Part shown: positions 14,256 through 24,523 of the stretch, one piece after another
How the letters are laid out: the number at the start of each line of letters is the position of its first letter
How positions within the stretch are numbered: the first letter of the stretch is position 1
Assembly: GCF_025499515.1 (NCBI RefSeq)
Contig: NZ_JAMKFA010000003.1
Span: forward strand, 62,001-126,000
From: Flavobacterium odoriferum
Lineage (GTDB): Bacteria > Bacteroidota > Bacteroidia > Flavobacteriales > Flavobacteriaceae
DNA: 64,000 bases
Reading direction: 5' to 3'
Position numbers and translations under genes: made by a program
The notes under the pieces: model-generated
Databases searched by the model: none
Told to the model about the DNA's origin: nothing
The model's input: the letters and a program-made list of their open reading frames with translations, nothing else

Positions 14256-15434
14256 ATGAGTTCTGATACGAGCAAACGCTACAATTTAAGAGGAGTTTCG
14301 GCTTCTAAAGAAGATGTGCATCAAGCTATCAAAAACATCGACAAAGGCTTATTTCCACAAGCATTTTGTAAAATCATCCCTGATTATTTAACAAACGATG
14401 GCCAATATTGCATCATTATGCATGCTGATGGCGCAGGAACAAAATCTTCCTTAGCGTATATGTATTGGAAAGAAACAGGCGATATTTCCGTTTGGAAAGG
14501 CATTGCTCAAGATGCTTTAATCATGAATATCGATGATTTATTATGTGTTGGAGCAACAGATAATATTCTACTTTCATCAACTATCGGAAGAAACAAAAAT
14601 CTAATTCCAGGCGAAGTTATTTCGGCTATCATCAATGGAACAGAAGAATTAATTGCAGATTTAAAAAGTCACGGAGTTACCATACATTCAACTGGTGGAG
14701 AAACTGCAGATGTAGGTGATTTAGTTCGTACAATCATAGTAGATTCAACCGTTACGGCTCGTATGAAACGCGCTGATGTAATTGATAACGCAAATATTCA
14801 AGCTGGAGATGTTATTGTAGGATTGGCTTCTTTCGGTCAAGCTACTTACGAAAAAGAATACAATGGCGGTATGGGAAGCAATGGCTTAACTTCAGCTCGT
14901 CATGATGTTTTTTCAAAATATTTAGCAGAGAAATATCCAGAAAGTTTTGATGCTTCAGTTCCAAATGAACTAGTGTATTCAGGTCAAACCAAATTGACTG
15001 ATTCAGTTGAAAATAGTCCAATTGATGCTGGAAAATTAGTACTTTCTCCAACGAGAACGTATGCTCCGGTTATCAAAAAGATTTTATCAAAATACAAATC
15101 AAATCAAATCCACGGAATGGTTCATTGTTCTGGTGGTGCGCAAACAAAAGTGCTTCACTTCGTAGACAACGTTCACGTGATTAAAGATAATTTATTTCCA
15201 GTGCCACCATTGTTCCAATTAATTCAAGAACAATCAAAAACCGATTGGAAAGAAATGTACCAAGTTTTCAACTGTGGTCACCGTATGGAATTATATGTTC
15301 CCGCCGAAGTAGCGCAAGACATTATCGAAATTTCAAAATCGTTCAACATCGAAGCACAAATCGTAGGAAGAGTTGAAAAATCAGATAGTAAGAAATTAAC
15401 AATTACATCAGAATACGGAACATTTGAATATTAA
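14256..15434 (+). CDS. purM: Phosphoribosylformylglycinamidine cyclo-ligase (AIR synthase)
   Basis: 392 residues, the longer Bacteroidetes form of PurM (the E. coli type is about 345). It closes the imidazole ring, converting FGAM to AIR with ATP, step five of purine synthesis. Visible family blocks: MHADGAGTKSSLAY, DALIMNIDDLLCVGAT, STGGETADVGDLVRT and MVHCSGGAQTKVLHF, together with the C-terminal AIRS fold. It is followed by guaA after a 97-base repeat-rich gap. Its promoter and leader resemble those of pyrG at 20.9 kb, suggesting a common regulation of nucleotide genes. Confidence 0.92.
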   Translation: MSSDTSKRYNLRGVSASKEDVHQAIKNIDKGLFPQAFCKIIPDYLTNDGQYCIIMHADGAGTKSSLAYMYWKETGDISVWKGIAQDALIMNIDDLLCVGATDNILLSSTIGRNKNLIPGEVISAIINGTEELIADLKSHGVTIHSTGGETADVGDLVRTIIVDSTVTARMKRADVIDNANIQAGDVIVGLASFGQATYEKEYNGGMGSNGLTSARHDVFSKYLAEKYPESFDASVPNELVYSGQTKLTDSVENSPIDAGKLVLSPTRTYAPVIKKILSKYKSNQIHGMVHCSGGAQTKVLHFVDNVHVIKDNLFPVPPLFQLIQEQSKTDWKEMYQVFNCGHRMELYVPAEVAQDIIEISKSFNIEAQIVGRVEKSDSKKLTITSEYGTFEY

Positions 15435-15439
15435 AATAT

Positions 15440-15514
15440 TTGTTTCAAGTTTCAAGTTGTTTTTGTTTCAAGTTGAACAGAAATAACCTGAAACTTGGAA
15501 CCTGAAACAAAAAA
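15440..15514. repeat. GTTTCAAGTT repeats with inverted copy before guaA
   Basis: TGTTTCAAGTTTCAAGTTG and TTTTTGTTTCAAGTTGAAC are direct copies; CTGAAACTTGGAACCTGAAA followed by CAAAAA (15488-15513) is an imperfect inverted copy, so the region can fold into a hairpin. It fills the gap between purM and guaA. This kind of tract is, from memory, a dispersed intergenic repeat in flavobacteria. Confidence 0.55.
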
Positions 15515-15531
15515 CACACAACAACAATAAA

Positions 15532-17064
15532 ATGCAACACAACGTATTAATTTTAGATTTCGGTTCGCAATACACCCAATTAATTGCCCGAAGAGTTAGA
15601 GAATTAAACATTTTCTGCGAGATTTTTCCATTCGATAAAATTCCAGCAGATTTATCAACATATAAAGCCGTTATTTTAGGCGGTAGTCCTTGTTCGGTTC
15701 GTTCAGAAGAGGCACTTCACCCTGATTTATCTCAAATTAGAGGTAAAATGCCATTGTTAGCAGTTTGTTACGGAGCACAATATTTAGCCCATTTTTCAGG
15801 TGGAGAAGTAGCAGCATCGAATACAAGAGAATACGGAAGAGCAAATCTATCATACATCAAAGAAAACGAAGTGTTTTTGGAAGGTGTTTCTGAAAATAGT
15901 CAAGTTTGGATGAGTCATTCGGATTCAATCAAACAATTACCAACAAACGGAATTAAGATTGCAAGCACAAAAGACGTAGAAAACGCAGCTTATAAAATTG
16001 AAGGTGAAACCACTTATGCGATTCAATTTCACCCAGAAGTATATCATTCAACAGATGGAAAACAAATGTTGGAGAACTTCTTAGTGAAAATTGCTCAAGT
16101 ACCTCAAAATTTCACGCCAAATGCTTTCGTAGAAGAAGTGGTTGCCGAAATGAAAGCTAAAATCGGAAACGATAAAGTAGTTTTAGGACTTTCTGGAGGT
16201 GTAGATTCAACAGTAGCAGCGGTTTTATTGAACAAAGCAATTGGAGAAAATTTATATTGTATTTTCGTAAACAACGGATTATTACGTAAAAATGAATTCC
16301 AAAATGTACTAAATCAGTACAAAGGAATGGGCTTAAATGTAAAAGGAGTAGATGCTTCGGCACGCTTTTTGGATGCGTTAGCAGGGTTAGATGATCCAGA
16401 AGCAAAACGTAAAGCTATTGGAAAAGCATTTATTGAAGTTTTTGATGATGAAGCGCACCAATTAACCGATGTAAAATGGTTAGGTCAAGGTACAATTTAT
16501 CCAGATGTTATCGAATCGGTTTCAGCAACGGGCGGACCTTCAGCAACAATTAAATCGCATCATAATGTAGGTGGGTTACCTGATTTTATGAAATTACAAG
16601 TGGTAGAACCTTTACGAATGTTATTTAAAGATGAAGTTCGTAGAGTTGGAAGAAGTTTAGGAATCGACGAAGAATTATTAGGACGTCATCCATTTCCAGG
16701 ACCAGGATTGGCAATTCGTATTTTAGGTGACATTACGCCAGAAAAAGTAGCTATTTTGCAAGAAGTAGATGCAGTTTTCATCAACGGTTTAAAAGAACAC
16801 GGATTATACGATAAAGTATGGCAAGCAGGAGCAATCTTGTTACCTGTAAATAGCGTAGGAGTAATGGGCGATGAACGTACATACGAAAAAGTAGTTGCGC
16901 TTCGTGCAGTAGAATCGACAGACGGAATGACAGCAGATTGGGTACATTTGCCGTATGAGTTTTTAATGAAAATTTCTAACGAAATTATAAACAATGTTAG
17001 AGGTGTAAATAGAGTGGTGTATGACATCAGCTCAAAACCACCTGCTACTATTGAGTGGGAATAG
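15532..17064 (+). CDS. guaA: GMP synthase (glutamine-hydrolysing)
   Basis: 510 residues, standard length. It converts XMP to GMP using ATP and glutamine in the cytoplasm. The N-terminal class I amidotransferase has nucleophile C79 (AVCYGAQYL) with H167 and E169 (QFHPEVYHS); the ATP pyrophosphatase domain has the PP-loop GLSGGVDST at 219-227; the C-terminal dimerisation domain ends in [11 protein letters not shown]. It follows purM and may be in the same unit. The leader CACACAACAACAATAAA resembles those of purM and pyrG and has no Shine-Dalgarno sequence. After the stop a 21-base-arm inverted repeat begins. Confidence 0.97.
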   Translation: MQHNVLILDFGSQYTQLIARRVRELNIFCEIFPFDKIPADLSTYKAVILGGSPCSVRSEEALHPDLSQIRGKMPLLAVCYGAQYLAHFSGGEVAASNTREYGRANLSYIKENEVFLEGVSENSQVWMSHSDSIKQLPTNGIKIASTKDVENAAYKIEGETTYAIQFHPEVYHSTDGKQMLENFLVKIAQVPQNFTPNAFVEEVVAEMKAKIGNDKVVLGLSGGVDSTVAAVLLNKAIGENLYCIFVNNGLLRKNEFQNVLNQYKGMGLNVKGVDASARFLDALAGLDDPEAKRKAIGKAFIEVFDDEAHQLTDVKWLGQGTIYPDVIESVSATGGPSATIKSHHNVGGLPDFMKLQVVEPLRMLFKDEVRRVGRSLGIDEELLGRHPFPGPGLAIRILGDITPEKVAILQEVDAVFINGLKEHGLYDKVWQAGAILLPVNSVGVMGDERTYEKVVALRAVESTDGMTADWVHLPYEFLMKISNEIINNVRGVNRVVYDISSKPPATIEWE

Positions 17065-17082
17065 TTAAGTTAATAACAATAT

Positions 17083-17147
17083 AATGGCAATTACAAGTTT
17101 CAATTTAGATTTTTAGTACATTTGAGTTGAATTTTGAAATTGCCATT
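17083..17147. promoter_or_regulatory. Long inverted repeat between guaA and the LysM gene
   Basis: Arm 1 at 17083-17103 begins AATGGCAATT; arm 2 at 17127-17147 ends AATTGCCATT. By eye, 18 of 21 positions pair as Watson-Crick and one more as G-T, with a 23-base loop. The loop contains TACATTTG, the promoter element of the next gene. It could be a guaA terminator, though arm 2 ends in only a short T run, or a regulatory structure. Confidence 0.65.
17117..17124 (+). promoter_or_regulatory. -7 promoter element of the LysM gene
   Basis: TACATTTG matches TAnnTTTG and lies 39 bases before the ATG at 17164. It is inside the loop of the long inverted repeat. No TTTG at the -33 spacing is evident. Confidence 0.55.
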
Positions 17148-17163
17148 TTTTATATTTTATACT

Positions 17164-19062
17164 ATGAAGAACGTATTTTTTATTTATATTTTTTTATTCG
17201 CATTTGCTGTACAAGCTCAAATTAAGCACACTGTAGCAAAAGGAGAAACTGTATATCAAATTGCTAAGAAATATCAAGTAACGCCTTTTGATATTTATAG
17301 GTTAAATCCGGATGCAAAAAATGGAGTACAAGAAAATACGACTTTATTAATTCCAAAAGCAGGTTCTAATGCATCAGGAATTACCCATAAAGTTGCACCA
17401 AAAGAAACGCTTTTTGGGATTGCTAAAAAGTATAATGTTTCTGTTTCTGATATTGAAAAATGGAATAAAGAAGCACTAAAAGAAGGATTAAAAATTGATC
17501 AAGAAATTTATGTTTCTAAGCCTTATGCTTCAAGCAAACCCATTATTCAAAAGGAAGTCAAACCCGATGTAAAAGTTCTAGATGTTGTAGAAGAAGAAAA
17601 AGTTAAAACTACAATTTCAACTTTTTCGCATACAGTTGTTGCTCAAGAAACCAAATATGGAATTGCTACAAAATATGGACTTTCAGTTGAGGAATTAGAA
17701 AAATTAAATCCGCAAATTGCAGAAGGATTAAAAGTAGGCGAAATCTTAAAAATTAAAACTACTCAAGAAAAGAAAGTTTCAGTTGTAGGAAAAGGACAAT
17801 ATGAAGTACAACCTAAAGAAACAATATTTAGTTTGTCTAAAAAGCTAAATGTTTCTCAAGAGGATTTATTGGATTTGAATCCTGAATTGAAAAATGGTTT
17901 AAAGGAAGGAATGGTTTTAAATGTGCCATCTCGAAGAATCATAAGAGATACCATTCTTTCTATAAAACCCAAAGTTGATTTGTTAAAAACAGTTGATAAG
18001 ACAAAGCAAAAAGAGCTGGTCTTATTTCTTCCATTTAATATCAATAAAATAGAAAACGATTCGTTAAAAACAAAAGCAGAACATTTAAAAACCAATAAAT
18101 TTTTAAACTTAACCTTAGATTTTTATGCAGGAGCTTTAAAGGCAGTTGACTCAGCAAAAGTATTAGGATTACCTGTCAATGTTAAAATTTATGATGTTGA
18201 AAGTTCAAAATATTCCTCTAATGTAACTTCTATTATTTCAAAAAATGATTTTTCAAATGTAGATGCTGTTATTGGTCCGTTTCAAAATTCACATGCTGAA
18301 AGTGTTGCACAATTGCTTTCAAAATATAATATTCCTGTAATTTCGCCACTTTCGAAAGAAAAAGGTTTGGCTTTGCCTAATTTATATTATGCGATTCCTT
18401 CGGAAGAAAAGTTGAAGGCTAATTTGTTTGCTTATTTCAAACAAAAAGAAGGTAATGTAGTGGCAATTATTAGTACCAAAAAGAATGCATCGAGAGATTA
18501 TTTAAAGGCAAATTATCCAGAAACTAAGCATGCTATTTTTAATGATAAAGGCGCTTTGGATATGGTTTATTTTAAATCACAATTGGTTAAAGGAAAACCA
18601 AATTTTGTAATTTTAGAAATAGAAAAGGCAGGAACAATTTTGAGTATTACAAATGCATTAAAGAGTTTGCAAAAAGAATATGACATTCAATTGGTTGTTT
18701 TTGAAGTGTATGATGCACTTAATTTTGAAGAAATTCCGATTAAGAATTTAACCGCTTTAAAAATGATGTATCCTTCTGCAAATAAAATTATCGAAACACC
18801 TGAAGAGTTTATCTTTGCAAAAGAATTTAAAAAAGACAATAACATTGCGCCAAATGCAGCTGCTGTAAAAGGGTTTGATGTTACTTTTGATACTATTTTG
18901 CGCATTTGTCAGGAAGAAGGTTTTGTAGATTCTGTTTCAAAACACAAAACGGAATATGTTGGAAATAGTTTCGATTATTCGAATGAAAATGGCGCAAACA
19001 ATAATAATGGTTGTTATTTATTATATTACGACAGCGATTTAACGATTAAACAAGCACAATAA
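17164..19062 (+). CDS. LysM-repeat protein fused to a periplasmic-binding-protein-like domain
   Basis: 632 residues from the ATG at 17164, where a signal peptide (cleavage near VQAQ) begins; a frame extension of 10 residues upstream is disregarded. Four LysM repeats follow at about 20-64, 73-117, 155-197 and 212-255 (e.g. HTVAKGETVYQIAKKYQV, YEVQPKETIFSLSKKLNV), which bind peptidoglycan glycan strands. The C-terminal 350 residues (LVLFLPFNI..., AVIGPFQNSHAESVAQLLSKYNIPVISPLSKEKG) resemble a type I periplasmic binding fold like the LivJ/LpoA type. It is probably a wall-bound periplasmic protein, perhaps a regulator of wall synthesis. OsmC overlaps its stop codon by one base. Confidence 0.85.
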   Translation: MKNVFFIYIFLFAFAVQAQIKHTVAKGETVYQIAKKYQVTPFDIYRLNPDAKNGVQENTTLLIPKAGSNASGITHKVAPKETLFGIAKKYNVSVSDIEKWNKEALKEGLKIDQEIYVSKPYASSKPIIQKEVKPDVKVLDVVEEEKVKTTISTFSHTVVAQETKYGIATKYGLSVEELEKLNPQIAEGLKVGEILKIKTTQEKKVSVVGKGQYEVQPKETIFSLSKKLNVSQEDLLDLNPELKNGLKEGMVLNVPSRRIIRDTILSIKPKVDLLKTVDKTKQKELVLFLPFNINKIENDSLKTKAEHLKTNKFLNLTLDFYAGALKAVDSAKVLGLPVNVKIYDVESSKYSSNVTSIISKNDFSNVDAVIGPFQNSHAESVAQLLSKYNIPVISPLSKEKGLALPNLYYAIPSEEKLKANLFAYFKQKEGNVVAIISTKKNASRDYLKANYPETKHAIFNDKGALDMVYFKSQLVKGKPNFVILEIEKAGTILSITNALKSLQKEYDIQLVVFEVYDALNFEEIPIKNLTALKMMYPSANKIIETPEEFIFAKEFKKDNNIAPNAAAVKGFDVTFDTILRICQEEGFVDSVSKHKTEYVGNSFDYSNENGANNNNGCYLLYYDSDLTIKQAQ

Positions 19063-19466
19063 TGGCAACTTCAAAAGTGACTTACTTAGGTGATTTACGC
19101 ACCTCTTCGATACATTTACAATCGGGTTCTGAAATTATTTCGGATGCACCACTTGATAACAACGGAAAAGGAGAAGCTTTTTCTCCAACCGACACCGTTG
19201 CCAATGGATTAGCCAGTTGCATGTTCACCGTTATGGGAATCAAAGCACGTGATTTAAACATAGATTTTTCAGGTTCTACCGCAGAAGTGACTAAAATCAT
19301 GGGAACTGAACCAAGAAGAATTACAGAAATTCACGTAACTTTTAATTTCACCATTCATCCCGACGAAAAAACAAAAACCATCTTAGAAAGAACCGCAATG
19401 ACTTGCCCAGTTTTTTATAGTTTACATCCGGATATTAAAAAAGAAATTGTTTTTAATTGGAAGTAA
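19062..19466 (+). CDS. OsmC/Ohr-family protein
   Basis: 134 residues. OsmC-type proteins are cytoplasmic thiol peroxidases that reduce organic hydroperoxides. The two redox cysteines are present: C53 in LASCMFTVMGI and C115 in MTCPVFYSLHP. The start codon overlaps the stop of the LysM gene (TAATG), so the two are translationally coupled. It could be in the OsmC, YhfA or Ohr subgroup; the short N-terminus and sequence favour the general OsmC type. No linked OhrR regulator is present. Confidence 0.88.
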   Translation: MATSKVTYLGDLRTSSIHLQSGSEIISDAPLDNNGKGEAFSPTDTVANGLASCMFTVMGIKARDLNIDFSGSTAEVTKIMGTEPRRITEIHVTFNFTIHPDEKTKTILERTAMTCPVFYSLHPDIKKEIVFNWK

Positions 19467-19523
19467 AAATAAGGGGTTTACAAATGATGAGTTTTGTTTT
19501 TTAGTATTGTTTTAACAAATTAA

Positions 19524-19556
19524 TTTGTTTTTTACATATATTTGTATATATATTTG
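19524..19556 (+). promoter_or_regulatory. Promoter of the HEPN-like two-gene unit
   Basis: TATATTTG occurs twice, at 19537-19544 and 19549-19556. The second has a TTTG 21 bases upstream (19524-19527). Both are close to the TAnnTTTG consensus and lie 32 to 44 bases before the first gene. Confidence 0.6.
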
Positions 19557-19588
19557 TCAACAATAGAATATTTATATTACTATTAATT

Positions 19589-20095
19589 ATGATGATAAAA
19601 AAAGTAGACATTTCTAACGAAGAAAAGAATTGTTCTTTTAAAAATGCTCATATTTTAAATGAATTCGCCAAAGCTCTTCATAAAGTTGGTGATGATATTG
19701 AAAATAGTGTGGGAGTTTTTGATGCCATAGGAGAAAAAACAGAAATATTTTCAAAGTTAGAGGAAACAATTCAAAGACCAGCTATTGAGTCACTTATTCA
19801 TATGCAAGATATTTCTCAAGGGCAAATTTATAACTTCGTTTTTAAAAGTTTTGAGGATACTTTTAAGAAGTATGAATCTAATTTTAATTTTATTCATTTT
19901 GCAAATTCTACAGATAAGGATTTAACATTCTTTATATCTGTAAAGGATGAGAAAATTAAAGAGACTTTGGAGAATCTTGAATATGATTATTTCACTAGTG
20001 AAATTCATAATTATCTTGATGTCAATTTTTGTTTTTTAGAGTTAGATATGGAAAATAATTTGTCAAACACTGAAAAACTAATTTTAAGTGCCTAA
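19589..20095 (+). CDS. Hypothetical protein, first gene of a coupled accessory pair
   Basis: 168 residues, acidic, no signal peptide or membrane helix. N-terminal half helical (LNEFAKALHKVGDDIENSVG), then ESLIHMQDISQGQIYNFVFK, and an alpha/beta C-terminal half (FNFIHFANSTDKDLTFFISVKDEKIK, here only partly quoted). I recognise no family. The start is ATGATGATAAAA, either Met usable. It overlaps the next gene by 8 bases, so the two products are made together and may form a complex. Base composition is lower in GC than the flanking osmC and pyrG, consistent with an acquired unit. Confidence 0.65.
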   Translation: MMIKKVDISNEEKNCSFKNAHILNEFAKALHKVGDDIENSVGVFDAIGEKTEIFSKLEETIQRPAIESLIHMQDISQGQIYNFVFKSFEDTFKKYESNFNFIHFANSTDKDLTFFISVKDEKIKETLENLEYDYFTSEIHNYLDVNFCFLELDMENNLSNTEKLILSA

Positions 20096-20471
20096 ATTAT
20101 ACGAGAATAAAGCAGATCATAATCAAGATTTTTTGGATTGTATTAATAGCGACTATCCTGAAAGTTATTTTGATTGGAAGGTTACAGTTCAGTTTTATGT
20201 TGGATTACATAGGTGTTATTGTGTGTTGATTAATAAGGGGTTTTCAGTAACAAGTAGTCATCAAACAAATATTAATAATGTAAAAAGTATTGATGAAGAT
20301 TTGAGTAGAAAATTATTTTTATTGTATAAAAACTCAAGACAATCAAGGTATGATGGGTTTGTTAATCAAGAAGCAATGGATAGAATAAATAAAATAAATT
20401 TTACAGCGGGTGTTTCTAATCTTAAATCAATAGTTAATTTAGTTTCTAATTACTATCCTGTAGCAGTTTAA
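20088..20471 (+). CDS. HEPN-like small protein, second gene of a coupled pair
   Basis: 127 residues from a GTG start that overlaps the upstream stop by 8 bases; the first residues (KLYENKADHNQDFLDCI) fit a domain start. The pattern is that of HEPN-like proteins found in accessory and defence loci: H11 early, then YFDWKVTVQFYVGLHRCYCVL, a spacer with SSHQTNI, and a later LYKNSRQSRYDGF. Typical relatives read DWxxxxxFYxALH...H..R...SRxxRY. The canonical RNase motif RxxxxH is not evident, so nuclease activity is uncertain. A role with the upstream protein in defence or toxin-antitoxin activity is inference only. Confidence 0.6.
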   Translation: MPKLYENKADHNQDFLDCINSDYPESYFDWKVTVQFYVGLHRCYCVLINKGFSVTSSHQTNINNVKSIDEDLSRKLFLLYKNSRQSRYDGFVNQEAMDRINKINFTAGVSNLKSIVNLVSNYYPVAV

Positions 20472-20490
20472 TTTATTTTTCAATATATTT

Positions 20491-20530
20491 AAAAAAGAAT
20501 ATAGATTTAACATATCTATATTCTTTTTTT
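20491..20530 (+). terminator. Intrinsic terminator of the HEPN-like unit
   Basis: AAAAAAGAATATAGAT pairs with ATCTATATTCTTTTTT around a 7-base loop and runs into T residues, 20 bases after the second gene. Confidence 0.85.
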
Positions 20531-20542
20531 TATCTCAAAAAA

Positions 20543-20770
20543 ATGACCAACCAAGAACTTCTCGTAAAACTAGCACACACAAAAATGCCATTTGGTAAAT
20601 ACGAAGGCTATTACTTAATCGACCTTCCGGAGTATTATGTGGTTTGGTATGCTAATAAAGGTTTCCCTAAAGGACAATTAGGCGAACAATTAAAATTGGT
20701 CCACGAACTCAAGCTAAACGGCTTAGAAGAACTGGTTCGAAACATCCGCAGAAACTTTCCAAAAAAGTGA
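20543..20770 (+). CDS. DUF3820 family protein
   Basis: 75 residues. The segment MPFGKYEGYYLIDLPEYYVVW and the KGFPKGQLGEQL block are the conserved core of DUF3820, a family of small cytoplasmic proteins often called putative quorum-sensing-regulated factors, whose biochemical role is not established; similar modules occur in some nucleic-acid enzymes. The start codon lies only 13 bases after the preceding terminator. It stands alone before pyrG. Confidence 0.85.
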   Translation: MTNQELLVKLAHTKMPFGKYEGYYLIDLPEYYVVWYANKGFPKGQLGEQLKLVHELKLNGLEELVRNIRRNFPKK

Positions 20771-20820
20771 TTTTTAAAGACATAAATGGGGCTTTATTAA
20801 CTTTGTGTAAATCGGTATAA

Positions 20821-22539
<1,719 letters not shown>

Positions 22540-22579
22540 ACTGTTCATTTAAAACGGAACACTGAACACTAATAAGTAG

Positions 22580-24466
22580 ATGGAAGAAAAAAAATTAGAC
22601 CTTAATTCGATTATCGGATTTGTATTGATTTCTGGAATTTTGATTTGGATGTTATATTCAAATGCTCCAACACCAGAAGAACAAAAGGAAAAAGAGAAAA
22701 AAGAGCAATTAGATAAACAAGCTAAAGAAGTTAAAACGGTAACTTCATCGGTTGCAGCAACGCCAGTAGCAGATTCTACTAAAAATGCAGCAGCACAAGC
22801 ACAATTAGGTACGTTTGGATATTCTGCAACACTTCCATCGGCTACAGATGCTGTCACCGAAATCAAGAATGAAGTTTTATCGCTTAAAATTTCTAATAAA
22901 GGTGGATATATCGTTGATGCAACTGTTTTAGGATTTGATCAATTTGAGAAAAATTCTAAAAAAGCGGTTCAAATCATCAAAGATAAAAACGCTTCTTTAG
23001 ACATCGCATTAAATACAACAGATAACAGAACGTTGCATACAAAAGACATGTATTTTGAACCTAAGTTAACTACTGAAGGTAAAAATCAAGTTTTAACGTT
23101 GCAATTAAAAGCGGGTCCAGATCAGTTTTTAGAATACCGTTATGTGTTGAAACCTAACGAATATATGTTAGATTTTGCTATCCGTTCTCAAGGTTTGGAA
23201 AAAGTAGTAAATACTTTAAAACCATTAGATTTAGAATGGCAATTAAAATCATACAGAAACGAGAAAAGTGTTTCGTATGAAAATCGTTATACTGAATTAG
23301 TGTTCGAATATGAAGATGGAAAAGACGATTATTTAAACGCTGCCAAAGATTCAGAAGATGAAGCAAATGATGTTTCTTACATCGCTTTTAAACAGCATTT
23401 ATTTACTTCTATTTTATTGACGGATACGAAATTCAAAACAGCGAAATTTAAGTCAGATAATTTAGTTGATGATGAAAAAGTAGATACAGTTTTTACTAAA
23501 AACTTCACAGCTCAAGTTCCTTTAGAATTTAAAAATGGCGCTTTAAACTATAATATGAATTGGTATTATGGTCCAGCAAAATATGAAATTTTGAATGGTT
23601 ATGAAAGAAATTTAGACGAAATCATGCCATTAGGTTGGGGAATTTTCGGATGGATTAATCGTTATATTTTTATTCCAGTTTTCGGATTTATTTCAGCATT
23701 AGGAATTGGTTACGGAATTGCGATTGTTTTATTCACGATTTTAGTTCGTATTGTAATGTCGCCAGTAACATACAAGTCTTATTTGTCACAAGCAAAAATG
23801 AAGGTTTTACGTCCTGAAATTACAGAATTGAATGAAAAATTCAAGGACAATCCGATGAAAAAGCAACAAGAAACAATGAAATTGTATTCTAAAGCAGGTG
23901 TAAATCCTATGGCAGGATGTTTACCAGCCTTGATGCAAATGCCAATTTTCTATGCGTTGTTTCAGTTCTTCCCATCGATGTTCGATTTAAGACAAAAATC
24001 TTTCCTTTGGGCAGACGATTTATCTTCATACGATAGCATTTATCAATTACCTTTCCATATTCCATTTTATGGAAGTCACGTGAGTTTATTCCCAATTTTG
24101 GCGTCTATTGCTATTTTCTTCTATATGAAAATGACAACTGGAGACCAAGCGATGAGTACACCACCACAAGAGGGTATGCCAGATATGGGTAAAATCATGA
24201 AAATCATGATTTACATTTCGCCTGTTATGATGTTGTTCTTCTTTAATAATTATGCATCTGGATTGAGTTTGTATTACTTCATCTCTAACTTAATTACTAT
24301 TGGAATTATGTTAGTAATCAAAAATTATATTGTTGATGAAGCTAAAATTCATGCTAAAATTCAAGATAATAAGACCAAAGAGAAAAAGGAAAGTAAATTC
24401 CAGAGAAAAATGCGCGAAATGATGGAGCAAGCAGAAGCCCAAAAAGCCGCACAAAAGAAAAAATAA
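22580..24466 (+). CDS. yidC: Membrane protein insertase YidC
   Basis: 628 residues, the long Gram-negative form. An N-terminal helix (about 11-27) is followed by a lysine/alanine-rich linker, a large periplasmic P1 domain (about 80-340) and the conserved C-terminal five-helix core, starting near residue 350 and containing LVRIVMSPVTYKS with the conserved arginine of the hydrophilic groove, AGCLPALMQMPIFYALFQFFP and a basic tail that can contact ribosomes. It inserts and folds inner-membrane proteins with or without SecYEG. It follows pyrG and ends at a strong terminator. Confidence 0.96.
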   Translation: MEEKKLDLNSIIGFVLISGILIWMLYSNAPTPEEQKEKEKKEQLDKQAKEVKTVTSSVAATPVADSTKNAAAQAQLGTFGYSATLPSATDAVTEIKNEVLSLKISNKGGYIVDATVLGFDQFEKNSKKAVQIIKDKNASLDIALNTTDNRTLHTKDMYFEPKLTTEGKNQVLTLQLKAGPDQFLEYRYVLKPNEYMLDFAIRSQGLEKVVNTLKPLDLEWQLKSYRNEKSVSYENRYTELVFEYEDGKDDYLNAAKDSEDEANDVSYIAFKQHLFTSILLTDTKFKTAKFKSDNLVDDEKVDTVFTKNFTAQVPLEFKNGALNYNMNWYYGPAKYEILNGYERNLDEIMPLGWGIFGWINRYIFIPVFGFISALGIGYGIAIVLFTILVRIVMSPVTYKSYLSQAKMKVLRPEITELNEKFKDNPMKKQQETMKLYSKAGVNPMAGCLPALMQMPIFYALFQFFPSMFDLRQKSFLWADDLSSYDSIYQLPFHIPFYGSHVSLFPILASIAIFFYMKMTTGDQAMSTPPQEGMPDMGKIMKIMIYISPVMMLFFFNNYASGLSLYYFISNLITIGIMLVIKNYIVDEAKIHAKIQDNKTKEKKESKFQRKMREMMEQAEAQKAAQKKK

Positions 24467-24480
24467 TTTTATCTTAATAC

Positions 24481-24514
24481 AAACCCTGTCTGCAAACGAC
24501 AGGGTTTCTTTTTT
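24481..24514 (+). terminator. Intrinsic terminator after yidC
   Basis: AAACCCTGTC / GACAGGGTTT with a 7-base loop, followed by CTTTTTT, 14 bases after the yidC stop. proC begins 10 bases later. Confidence 0.92.
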
Positions 24515-24523
24515 ATACTAGTA

